A stretch of DNA of 64,000 bases from assembly GCA_030524675.1 (NCBI GenBank), contig JAUNGE010000007.1:1-64000 (forward strand), given 5' to 3'. A program made the position numbers and the translations under genes. Each line of letters begins with the position of its first letter. The first letter of the stretch is position 1. The stretch comes from a bacterium (GTDB lineage: Bacteria; Bacillota; Clostridia; Lachnospirales; Lachnospiraceae). The notes under the pieces are model-generated. The model saw only the letters and a program-made list of their open reading frames with translations, did no database searches and was not told the DNA's origin. This document shows, piece after piece, positions 56,887 to 64,000 of this stretch.

Positions 56887-58422
56887 ATGGAAAAGATAGG
56901 AAAAAAGGATTGGAAAGGCCAGATTGACTGGGTGGTGACATTGGTTCCATTTTTGTTGATTCTGGTTTTGTGCATTGCATTTGTCATATATCCCGAGCAG
57001 TCCAAGAATCAGCTGAACGCAATTCGCTTTCTGCTGGGAGACCAGATGGGTGTGTATTATCTGGTGATTGGACTTGGGATTTTTCTGTTGTCCATCTATC
57101 TGGCATTTTCCAGATATGGAGACATTCATCTTGGGAAAAAAGGAGAGAAACCGAAATATTCTGCATTTGCCTGGGGGTCCATGATGTTTACTTCCGGACT
57201 CGCGGCAGATATTCTGTTTTATTCTCTCTGTGAGTGGATTCTGTATGCCAATGACCCGCATATCGCCGAGATGGGGTCCATGCAGCTCTGGTCCAGTACC
57301 TACCCGATTTTTCACTGGGGTCCGATTCCATGGAGTTTTTATCTGGTGCTGGCTGTGGCGTTTGGATTTATGCTTCATGTGAGAAATTGCAAAAAACAGA
57401 AATATTCCGAGGCATGCCGCCCGATTTTGGGGAAACACACGGATAGATTCGCAGGAAAATGCATCGATTTGCTGGCAGTGTTTGCGCTTTTGGCAGGAAC
57501 TGCGACCACATTCAGCCTGGCAACGCCGCTTTTAAGCCAAGTGTTCACCACTCTGTTTGGCGTGGCAAGCTCAAAATGGGTGACGATTGCGATTCTTCTG
57601 GTGACATGTGTAGTCTACACGATTTCTGTGGTGCGGGGAATGAAGGCGATTGCGAAGCTGGCCGCTTCCTGTGTGTATTTGTTCTTTGCCCTGTTGGCCT
57701 ATGTCCTGGTGTTTGGAGGGGAGACAAGATATATTCTGGAGACGGGAGTGGAGGCTATCGGAAACTTGGCTCAGAACTTTTTCCGCCTTTCCACTTATGC
57801 CGATCCAGAGAGAACAAATTCTTTCCCGCAGACATGGACGATTTTTTACTGGGCATACTGGATGGTATGGTGTGTGGCGACTCCGTTTTTTATCGGAAAC
57901 ATCTCAAAAGGAAGAACAGTGCGTCAGACAATTCTGGGCGGATATGTGTTTGGACTCGGCGGAACCTTCACCAGCTTTCTGATCCTGGGAAATTACAGCC
58001 TGGGGCTGCAGGTAGGAGGAAAGCTGGATTTGGTTTCCATGTACCAGGCATCTGCTGATCTGTATGGCACGATTATCCAGATTATTCAGACACTTCCAGT
58101 TCCGGTATTTGTGATGATTCTTCTGGCAGTGACGATGATTGCTTTCTATGCGACCAGTTTCGACGCGATTGCAGTGGTGGCAGCTTCTTACAGCTACAAA
58201 TCTCTGAATAATGACGAAGAGGCGCATGTTTTTGTGAAGATGTTCTGGGCTGTCATGCTGATTCTGCTGCCGGTGGCGCTGGTATTCAGCGAAAATTCGA
58301 TGGCAAATCTGCAGAGCGTTTCCATCATAGCCGCCTTCCCGATTGGAATTGTCATTTTGCTGATTGTGGCAAGCTTCCTGAAGGATGCGGGGCAGTATCT
58401 GAGAGAGACGGATAGCAAATAG
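56887..58422 (+). CDS. BCCT-family betaine/carnitine/choline transporter
   Basis: 511 residues with twelve membrane spans. The family signature segment WTIFYWAYWMVWCVATPF near 318-335 is followed by IGNISKGRTVRQ. The substrate Trp box is partly altered compared with osmoregulated BetP, and no long charged C-terminal tail is present. It is probably a Na+-coupled or antiport carrier of a quaternary amine (betaine, carnitine or similar), rather than a choline TMA-lyase partner. AGGAGG precedes the start. Confidence 0.88.
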   Translation: MEKIGKKDWKGQIDWVVTLVPFLLILVLCIAFVIYPEQSKNQLNAIRFLLGDQMGVYYLVIGLGIFLLSIYLAFSRYGDIHLGKKGEKPKYSAFAWGSMMFTSGLAADILFYSLCEWILYANDPHIAEMGSMQLWSSTYPIFHWGPIPWSFYLVLAVAFGFMLHVRNCKKQKYSEACRPILGKHTDRFAGKCIDLLAVFALLAGTATTFSLATPLLSQVFTTLFGVASSKWVTIAILLVTCVVYTISVVRGMKAIAKLAASCVYLFFALLAYVLVFGGETRYILETGVEAIGNLAQNFFRLSTYADPERTNSFPQTWTIFYWAYWMVWCVATPFFIGNISKGRTVRQTILGGYVFGLGGTFTSFLILGNYSLGLQVGGKLDLVSMYQASADLYGTIIQIIQTLPVPVFVMILLAVTMIAFYATSFDAIAVVAASYSYKSLNNDEEAHVFVKMFWAVMLILLPVALVFSENSMANLQSVSIIAAFPIGIVILLIVASFLKDAGQYLRETDSK

Positions 58423-58424
58423 TA

Positions 58425-59627
58425 TTACGCCTCGTCGCAGACCTGGAAAATATAAAATTTCAGGTAGTAGGATTCATCTGCCGCCCAGAGAATCGGATGA
58501 TCCGGCGACTGGGTGCGGTACTCCACCTGGCGCAGGCGTTTGTGTACGCCACGCGCCGCCTCCGCGATGGTTTTGGTGAATAGCTCTGGCGTCATGAAAT
58601 GAGAGCAGGAACAGGTGGCGAGATAGCCGCCGTTTTTCACCAGCTTCATGCCGCGCAGATTGATTTCACGGTATCCCTTGACTGCATTTTTGACAGAGTT
58701 GCGGGATTTTGTGAAGGCAGGCGGGTCCAAGATAACAACATCGAATTTCTCATGTTTTGCCTCCAGCTCAGGCAGCAGGTCAAACACGTCTGCACAGGTA
58801 AAATGCACCGTGTCTTCCAGATGATTTAGGCGCGCGTTTTCTTCGGCCTGCAGGACGCCGAGTTCTGAGGCATCCACGCCCAGAACATCGCTTGCTCCAG
58901 CAATTCCCGCATTGAGGGCAAAAGAGCCGGTGTGGGTAAAGCAGTCCAGAACACGTTTTCCCTTACACAGGCGCTGGATGGCGAGACGGTTGTATTTCTG
59001 GTCCAGGAAAAATCCGGTTTTCTGCCCATCCTTGACATCCACCAGATAGCGCACGCCATTTTCCACGATTTCTACTTTCGTGTCGAATGGTTTCCCGATA
59101 AAGCCCTTAAAGCGTTCCATCCCTTCCTGCAGGCGCACTTTCGCGTCACTTCTCTCATAGATGCCACGAATCGAGATGCCGTCCTCAGCGAGCACTTTCT
59201 TGATTTTGTCCAGAATCACAGGCTTTAGGCGGTCAATTCCGAGAGCCAGGGATTCCACCACGAGGATATCGGAGAATTTATCCACCACGATACCTGGAAG
59301 AAAGTCCGCCTCCCCGAAAATCAGGCGGCAGCTCGCGGTATCCACTGTGGATTTTCGGTATTCCCAGGCATTTCTCACACGCATTTCCAGAAAAGTGTCA
59401 TCAATCACGGCATCCTTCCTGCGTGAGAGCATGCGGACTGTCAGCTTGGAGCGGGTGTTGATAAACCCGTACCCCATGCAATATCCGTCAAAATCTTCTA
59501 CTGTAACAATCTCTCCATTCTCAAATTCTCCGGATATGGTGTCGATTTCATTGTCATACACCCACATACCTCCGGCTTTCAGAGCACGTCCTTCCCCTTT
59601 TTTTATTCTTACAACAGCCTGACTCAT
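58425..59627 (-). CDS. rlmI: 23S rRNA (cytosine-C5) methyltransferase RlmI-like
   Basis: 400 residues. An N-terminal PUA domain (about 1-75), a linking EEHEE domain and a C-terminal Rossmann methyltransferase (about 215-400): motif I DCFTHTGSFALNA near 225, DPPAFTKSR near 299 and the catalytic TCSCSHFM near 335. It methylates a cytosine of 23S rRNA with S-adenosylmethionine in RlmI homologues. It is convergent with the BCCT gene: three bases separate the two stops, so a shared terminator is not seen. Confidence 0.9.
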   Translation of the reverse strand: MSQAVVRIKKGEGRALKAGGMWVYDNEIDTISGEFENGEIVTVEDFDGYCMGYGFINTRSKLTVRMLSRRKDAVIDDTFLEMRVRNAWEYRKSTVDTASCRLIFGEADFLPGIVVDKFSDILVVESLALGIDRLKPVILDKIKKVLAEDGISIRGIYERSDAKVRLQEGMERFKGFIGKPFDTKVEIVENGVRYLVDVKDGQKTGFFLDQKYNRLAIQRLCKGKRVLDCFTHTGSFALNAGIAGASDVLGVDASELGVLQAEENARLNHLEDTVHFTCADVFDLLPELEAKHEKFDVVILDPPAFTKSRNSVKNAVKGYREINLRGMKLVKNGGYLATCSCSHFMTPELFTKTIAEAARGVHKRLRQVEYRTQSPDHPILWAADESYYLKFYIFQVCDEA

Positions 59628-59670
59628 ATAAACCTCCGTTCATTTCCTGATGAATTTGTTTGTATTTTAT

Positions 59671-59742
59671 GATACCAGGGTCAAAAGGTCAGAAATCCGA
59701 TGTAAGCTTGCTTGCAAGAGAATTTTTGACCTTGGGACCCGC
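59671..59742. repeat. MITE-like repeat, left-module copy
   Basis: GATACCAGGGTCAAAAGG, the palindrome TGTAAGC/GCTTGCA, then TTTTTGACCTTGGGACCCGC: the left module only, ending at the same point where long copies continue with the GCCAAAAACATG segment. It lies 5' of the methyltransferase gene. Confidence 0.75.
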
Positions 59743-59822
59743 ATTTCATTTATGATTGCTTGGATTGCTTGATTTGTTTCTGTTTGCCATTATAAGGCAA
59801 AGAAAAATTAATGTAAATACAT

Positions 59823-59851
59823 TTGTGTTTTTATGGAGGCTTTGCTATACT
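59823..59851 (+). promoter_or_regulatory. Promoter of the polysaccharide deacetylase gene
   Basis: TTGTGT (59823-59828) and TATACT (59846-59851) are 17 bases apart, 94 bases before the start. Confidence 0.5.
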
Positions 59852-59945
59852 GTAGAGATAGAGGGTTAGAGCAAGAGTGTATACGAAAGCAGGTCTTAAA
59901 ATAGAAGAGAAGGTTTGAAAAGAAAAGAGAAGGACGGAAAAAACT

Positions 59946-61019
59946 ATGAGAAAATGTATCAGAAAACTGGTGATGGGAATTGCCCTGTTTGGGATGCTTG
60001 GAGCAGGAGTGGTGCAGGCACAGGAACTTCCGCCAGGGTATCATCTGGTGTCAGATGGAGGTCCATCCAGCGCCAGAATGGTAGATGAGAATGGAAATAC
60101 GGTGGATTATCAGAGCATAACGCCAGAGCAGGCGGCCATGGCAGGTGCGACTGGACCAGGGCGTCAGCTTGAGGCTTTGGGACAGCAGGCAGAGTCCAAG
60201 CAGCAGGAAACGCCTGATGCAGGCGCGGAAACGACAGAAGACGGCAATGCAGAAAGTGAAATGAATTCCGAAGAAAATATGCAGGGAACAGGCGAGACTG
60301 AAACAGGTACGTCGAATGAAACTGCGCCGGCCGAAGGGCAGGGGGAACAGACTGAAGAAGCAGGTGGAAAGACAGAAGAGGAAGCAGATGCGGAGAATCC
60401 GAGAGGAATCGACCCGACAAAACCGATGATTGCACTGACTTTTGATGACGGCCCATACGCTCCAGTCGGAGACCGCATCATGGATGTGATGAAGCAGTAT
60501 AACAGCCGCTGCACCTTCTTTGTGGTGGGCGAGAGAGTGCCCTATTATACCACAGAGATGAAACGGATGGCGGATGAGGGATTTGAGATTGCAAACCACA
60601 CACAGAACCACAAATATTTACATAAACTCAGCGCTGCGCAGATTCAGCAGCAGGTCAGCCAGTGTAATGCGACCGTGGCCTCCGTGACAGGTGTGACACC
60701 GACGCTGATGCGTCTGCCAGGCGGCAATAAAAACAGCACGGTTCTTGCCAATGTGGGGATGCCGATTATCCTCTGGAATCTGGACACAAAGGACTGGAGC
60801 CACAGAAATACGCAGAAAACCATTGACAGCGTGCTGGGAAATGTGAAGGACGGCGATATTGTGCTGATGCATGAATTGTACACATCCACCGCAGCAGCAG
60901 TGGAAACCATGGTTCCAAAACTGATTGAGCGCGGATACCAGCTTGTGACAGTCAGTGAGCTGATTCAGTATAAAGGAAAAACGGTACAGGCGAATACGAT
61001 TTATCATTCTTTCCAGTAG
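59946..61019 (+). CDS. Secreted polysaccharide (peptidoglycan/chitooligosaccharide-type) deacetylase
   Basis: 357 residues. A signal peptide (about 1-25, ending VQAQE) without lipobox; a low-complexity Glu/Thr/Gly linker (about 70-155); then a NodB-type CE4 domain (about 160-345): TFDDGP at 165-170, the metal His pair in NHTQNHKYL near 218, RLPGGN near 256, DTKDW near 277 and LMHE near 305. It removes N-acetyl groups from a cell-wall or capsule glycan on the outer face, often giving lysozyme resistance. It is preceded by its own promoter. Confidence 0.92.
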   Translation: MRKCIRKLVMGIALFGMLGAGVVQAQELPPGYHLVSDGGPSSARMVDENGNTVDYQSITPEQAAMAGATGPGRQLEALGQQAESKQQETPDAGAETTEDGNAESEMNSEENMQGTGETETGTSNETAPAEGQGEQTEEAGGKTEEEADAENPRGIDPTKPMIALTFDDGPYAPVGDRIMDVMKQYNSRCTFFVVGERVPYYTTEMKRMADEGFEIANHTQNHKYLHKLSAAQIQQQVSQCNATVASVTGVTPTLMRLPGGNKNSTVLANVGMPIILWNLDTKDWSHRNTQKTIDSVLGNVKDGDIVLMHELYTSTAAAVETMVPKLIERGYQLVTVSELIQYKGKTVQANTIYHSFQ

Positions 61020-61053
61020 GAAAGCATAACGATGTGAGAGGAACAAAAAGAAC

Positions 61054-61728
61054 ATGGCAGAAGAAAATTTGCAGGAAATGCAGGAAACATTGCAAGAGAT
61101 ATTGCAGGAAATAGCGCAGGAAATCCAGGCGGCAGAGCGAGTGCTGATTGGAATCGGAGAAGAGTGGGACAGCGCGCACTGCAAAGAGGCAGAGGCAAAG
61201 CAGGCGTACGAGGCATTATATCAGTTCGTCAAAGATAAAGATTATTTCATTGTGACGACTGTGACGGACGCGAAAATTTTTGCGTCTTCTCTGGATAGCA
61301 CACGGATTGTGGCGCCATGCGGCAATGACACATGGAAACAGTGTGAAAATGCCTGCACAAAAGACATCTGGGAGGAGGGCGAGGTGGCGGACGGAATTTG
61401 TCCGCACTGTGGAGCAAGACTGGTCTCAAACACCATCCGCCAGAAACATTATATTGAGGAAGGGTATCTTCCACAGTGGAATGTCTATACAGCATGGCTT
61501 CAGAAGACGCTGAACCGAAAACTGGTGATACTGGAGCTGGGAGAGGGATTTCTGACGCCGACCGTGATGCGCTGGCCGTTTGAGAAGGTGGCATTTTTCA
61601 ACAAAAAAGCAAGGTTTTACCGCATCCATGAAAAATTCCCGCAAGTCTCTGAGGATCTGAGAGAAAAAGCGTGTGCAGTGAAGGCAAATTCGGTGAAAGT
61701 AGTGTTTGATATTTCTGCTTTAGCATGA
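61054..61728 (+). CDS. SIR2-like (degenerate sirtuin) protein
   Basis: 224 residues. It resembles the NAD-binding sirtuin-like proteins of Firmicutes: IGIGEEW in the first Rossmann segment, FIVTTVTDAKIF near 64, a zinc-type pair (CENAC and CPHCG near 90-129), GEGFLTPTVMRWPFEKV near 167 and a final strand. The catalytic His and the usual GAGxS motif are not seen, so deacetylase activity is doubtful. The N-terminal 30 residues are a Gln/Glu heptad-like repeat (LQEMQETLQEILQEI). It is 34 bases after the deacetylase gene, possibly co-transcribed. Confidence 0.7.
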   Translation: MAEENLQEMQETLQEILQEIAQEIQAAERVLIGIGEEWDSAHCKEAEAKQAYEALYQFVKDKDYFIVTTVTDAKIFASSLDSTRIVAPCGNDTWKQCENACTKDIWEEGEVADGICPHCGARLVSNTIRQKHYIEEGYLPQWNVYTAWLQKTLNRKLVILELGEGFLTPTVMRWPFEKVAFFNKKARFYRIHEKFPQVSEDLREKACAVKANSVKVVFDISALA

Positions 61729-61733
61729 TAAAA

Positions 61734-61792
61734 TGAGTTGGGGTCAAAAGGTATTTTGACCCCTTTGATACCAGATTGCTCCTGGTATCATA
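61734..61792. repeat. MITE-like repeat, right-module copy
   Basis: TGAGTTGGGGTCAAAAGG, a ten-bp GGGGTCAAAA/TTTTGACCCC palindrome, then TTTGATACCAGATTGCTCCTGGTATCA, itself a GATACCAG/CTGGTATC palindrome formed by joining the two element ends. It lies between the SIR2-like gene and hisH. Confidence 0.75.
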
Positions 61793-61836
61793 AAATGTTG
61801 GCATAGTGAGCAGATAAAAAAGAGAGAAGTGGCGAG

Positions 61837-62451
61837 ATGGGCAGAACAACAGCGATTATTGATTATGATGCAGGAAATTTGAGAAGTGTGGAAAAAGCAC
61901 TGATGGCACTGGGAGAAAAGCCGGTTATCACGAGAGACAGGCAGACACTTTTACAGGCAGACAGAGTGATTCTTCCAGGTGTTGGCGCGTTTGCGGATGC
62001 CATGGGAAAGCTGGAACAGTATGGGCTGTGTCCGGTGATTCATGAGATTGTAGAGAACGGAACCCCATTTCTTGGAATCTGTCTTGGGCTGCAGCTTTTG
62101 TTTGAGCGCAGCGATGAGGGCGAGGGAGTGGCAGGACTTTCCCTTCTTCCAGGAGAAATTTTGAAAATTCCTGAGAAGCCAGGTCTGAAAGTGCCGCATA
62201 TGGGATGGAACAGCCTGCGTATCCGTGAGGAAAGCCGCCTGTTTGCAGGTATTCCACAGGACAGTTATGTGTACTTTGTACATTCTTACTATTGTCATGC
62301 GGGCAGAGAGGAAGATGTCGCTGCCTATACGGATTATAGTGTGAAGATTCACGCCGCTATCGAGCGGGACAATCTGTTTGCGTGCCAGTTCCATCCAGAA
62401 AAGAGCGGAGATGTGGGGCTGCAGATTCTGTCCAATTTCCTGAAATTTTAA
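61837..62451 (+). CDS. hisH: Imidazole glycerol phosphate synthase, glutamine amidotransferase subunit HisH
   Basis: 204 residues. It hydrolyses glutamine and feeds ammonia to HisF in histidine synthesis. The class I triad is visible: Cys in LGICLGLQLLF near 82, then His and Glu in FHPEKSG near 186. IDYDAGNLRSV at the N-terminus and LPGVGAFADAM near 47 are typical. It is 104 bases ahead of hisF; other his genes are not in the window. Confidence 0.95.
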   Translation: MGRTTAIIDYDAGNLRSVEKALMALGEKPVITRDRQTLLQADRVILPGVGAFADAMGKLEQYGLCPVIHEIVENGTPFLGICLGLQLLFERSDEGEGVAGLSLLPGEILKIPEKPGLKVPHMGWNSLRIREESRLFAGIPQDSYVYFVHSYYCHAGREEDVAAYTDYSVKIHAAIERDNLFACQFHPEKSGDVGLQILSNFLKF

Positions 62452-62555
62452 GCTTTTAGCAGAGAGTGGATGAGGAAATATGGAGTGCGGCTGTTTGGCG
62501 AATGGGAACGACGGTGACTGGGCGCGAATGGAGACAGAGGAGAGGAAAAGAATAT

Positions 62556-63317
62556 ATGCTGACAAAAAGAATCATTCCCTGCTTGGATGTGAAAAATGGC
62601 AGAGTGGTAAAAGGAATCAATTTTGTGGATTTAAAAGATGCCGGCGATCCGGTGGAGACGGCGAAAGCTTACGATAAAGCGGGAGCAGATGAACTGGTAT
62701 TTCTGGATATCACGGCTTCCAGCGACGGGCGTGCAACGGTGATAGATATGGTCCGCCATGTGGCAGAGCAGGTATTTATTCCGTTTACCGTGGGAGGGGG
62801 AATTCGGACAATCGAGGATTTCCGTACACTTCTGCGCGCGGGAGCGGACAAGATTTCTGTCAATTCGGCTGCGATTGACCGTCCGGAACTGATAGCGGAG
62901 GCCGCCGCCAAATTTGGCCGCCAGTGTGTAGTCGTGGCGATTGATGCGAAGCGGCGCGCCGACGGGAGCGGCTGGAATATTTACAAGAACGGCGGGCGTC
63001 TCGACATGGGCATCGATGCGCTCTGGTGGGCCAAAGAGGCGGACCGGCTGGGAGCGGGAGAGATTCTTCTCACCAGCATGGACTGCGACGGCACAAAGAA
63101 TGGGTATGACAACGAGCTCACAAGAGCTGTGGCAGACGCTGTGTCCATCCCTGTGATTGCATCCGGCGGCGCAGGAAAACTGGAACATTTTTATGACACT
63201 CTGACAGAAGGCGGCGCGGATGCAGCACTTGCCGCATCCTTGTTCCATTACAAGGAGTTGGAAATTCGGGAAGTAAAACAGTATCTGAGAGAGAGAGGAG
63301 TGTCCGTGCGCTTGTAA
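62556..63317 (+). CDS. hisF: Imidazole glycerol phosphate synthase, cyclase subunit HisF
   Basis: 253 residues; the ATG at 62556 gives the standard start [12 protein letters not shown], with GAGAGGA eleven bases upstream. A long open frame exists before it but is not needed. The (beta/alpha)8 barrel shows the catalytic aspartates in IIPCLDV and TSMDCDG, and phosphate-binding VGGGIRT and ASGGAG loops. With HisH it makes imidazole glycerol phosphate and AICAR. Normal length. Confidence 0.96.
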   Translation: MLTKRIIPCLDVKNGRVVKGINFVDLKDAGDPVETAKAYDKAGADELVFLDITASSDGRATVIDMVRHVAEQVFIPFTVGGGIRTIEDFRTLLRAGADKISVNSAAIDRPELIAEAAAKFGRQCVVVAIDAKRRADGSGWNIYKNGGRLDMGIDALWWAKEADRLGAGEILLTSMDCDGTKNGYDNELTRAVADAVSIPVIASGGAGKLEHFYDTLTEGGADAALAASLFHYKELEIREVKQYLRERGVSVRL

Positions 63318-63523
63318 AATCCATTTATAGGAATCTACATAAGTTTACAGGAAGTTACAGTATATTTACATGTATATGCAGGCATGAAAAGCGGAAAAAT
63401 ATCGGAAATCCGCAGGTTTGCGGGATGTGATACCTTAAAATAAAGGCAGATGAAAGAATCTGTGATGGACTGAAAAAATACAGGCAGAAGCCTGCAGAAA
63501 AATACCAAAAAGGAGAAAGAAAT
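63318..63523. other. Gap between hisF and ung
   Basis: 206 bases with a small CAGGC-AGAA-GCCTG hairpin near 63481. No terminator of good quality was seen. Confidence 0.4.
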
Positions 63524-64000
63524 ATGGGAGCGATTGAAAATGATTGGCTGGAACCATTAAAACCAGAGTTTTCCAAGCCATATTACAAGAAATTGTATGA
63601 GACAGTGAAGAGTGAGTATGAGACGAGACAGATTTTTCCGGATGCGAATGATATTTTCAATGCATTTGAGCTGACTCCATTATCCAAAGTAAAAGTTGTG
63701 ATTCTGGGGCAGGACCCATACCACAATGTGGGTCAGGCGCACGGCCTCTGCTTTTCGGTAAAGCCGGATGTGGACATTCCGCCGTCCCTAGTGAATATTT
63801 ATAAGGAATTACATGACGATCTGGGATGTTACATTCCGAACAATGGGTATCTGGTAAAATGGGCAGAGCAGGGAGTTTTGATGCTGAACACGGTTTTGAC
63901 CGTGCGTGCACATATGGCGAATTCTCACCGCGGACTTGGCTGGGAAAAGTTTACCGACGCAGCTATCCGCGTTTTAAATGAGCAGGACAGACCGATTGTC
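63524..64000 (+). CDS. ung: Uracil-DNA glycosylase (family 1), partial
   Basis: The first 159 residues; the gene leaves the window at the right. It removes uracil from DNA. The water-activating motif GQDPYH (near 66-71), the LLNTVLTV-type segment (MLNTVLTVRA near 124) and SHRGLGWEKFTD follow family 1 order. GQDPYHN replaces the more common GQDPYHG. AAGGAG lies nine bases upstream of the ATG. The C-terminal HPSPLS loop is outside the window. Confidence 0.94.
   Translation, partial: MGAIENDWLEPLKPEFSKPYYKKLYETVKSEYETRQIFPDANDIFNAFELTPLSKVKVVILGQDPYHNVGQAHGLCFSVKPDVDIPPSLVNIYKELHDDLGCYIPNNGYLVKWAEQGVLMLNTVLTVRAHMANSHRGLGWEKFTDAAIRVLNEQDRPIV

Noticed and set aside
62466-62555. N-terminal extension of HisF
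   Set aside because: The open frame extends upstream by 30 codons, but the ATG at 62556 has a ribosome binding site and gives the universal HisF start.

Overview
The window looks like the chromosome of a strictly anaerobic, fermentative Firmicute, most likely a Lachnospiraceae gut bacterium (Blautia/Ruminococcus/Roseburia-like). Support comes from strong GGAGG-type ribosome binding sites, several [FeFe]-hydrogenase-family genes with the HydE/HydG/HydF maturation set, XpaC/TelA, a GH78 rhamnosidase and an NCS2 permease. The genus is inferred from gene content and protein style only. No rRNA or tRNA gene was seen.

Layout. 0-13 kb: the left end of an IS605-type TnpB element cut by the window edge, lysA, an OGG1-like glycosylase, a YARHG lipoprotein, a BlaI/BlaR1-type pair whose sensor has an unusual WG-repeat outer domain, a GH78 rhamnosidase, a YdjM-like membrane protein and an XRE regulator. 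13-18 kb: a candidate small RNA, then a TM1266-type regulator with hydE, hydG and hydF. 18-25 kb: a split Zn/Cd efflux pair (separate HMA protein plus P1B ATPase), a CPA2 antiporter and a nitrate/sulfonate/taurine-type ABC importer. 25-30 kb: an H2-sensor module (2Fe-2S protein, HydS-like PAS hydrogenase, PP2C phosphatase) followed by a group-B-like [FeFe]-hydrogenase. 30-37 kb: NCS2 permease, XpaC, TelA, a 30-residue mini-gene, and a PurF paralogue that lacks the catalytic cysteine.

38-47 kb is an AT-rich island. It holds a tightly overlapping five-gene operon (small membrane protein, winged-helix protein, two coiled-coil proteins, 1169-residue Upf1-like SF1 helicase), then a possible Cys-rich mini-ORF, a frameshifted remnant, and an AAA-ATPase/PD-(D/E)XK protein. 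I do not recognise the five-gene set as a named system. It is the best candidate here for an undescribed defence or nucleic-acid-processing system.

47-56 kb: the NAD(P)-linked hydrogenase operon hndA-(HATPase)-hndB-hndC-hndD on the minus strand. Divergent from it is a DRTGG / anti-sigma-type ATPase / H-cluster-like protein / DRTGG / PHP operon. Together the window carries four H-cluster-domain proteins and the maturation machinery: one catalytic and NAD(P)-linked, one group-B-like, two probably sensory.

56-64 kb: Nudix (NudC-type), BCCT transporter, RlmI-like methyltransferase, polysaccharide deacetylase, SIR2-like protein, hisH, hisF and the start of ung.

Two families of dispersed palindromic repeats (a GATACC...GGTC MITE-like modular family with seven members, and a GCCTGC/GCAGGC hairpin family with five) sit between genes. 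A solo IS605-type left end at 34.6 kb matches the end at the window start.
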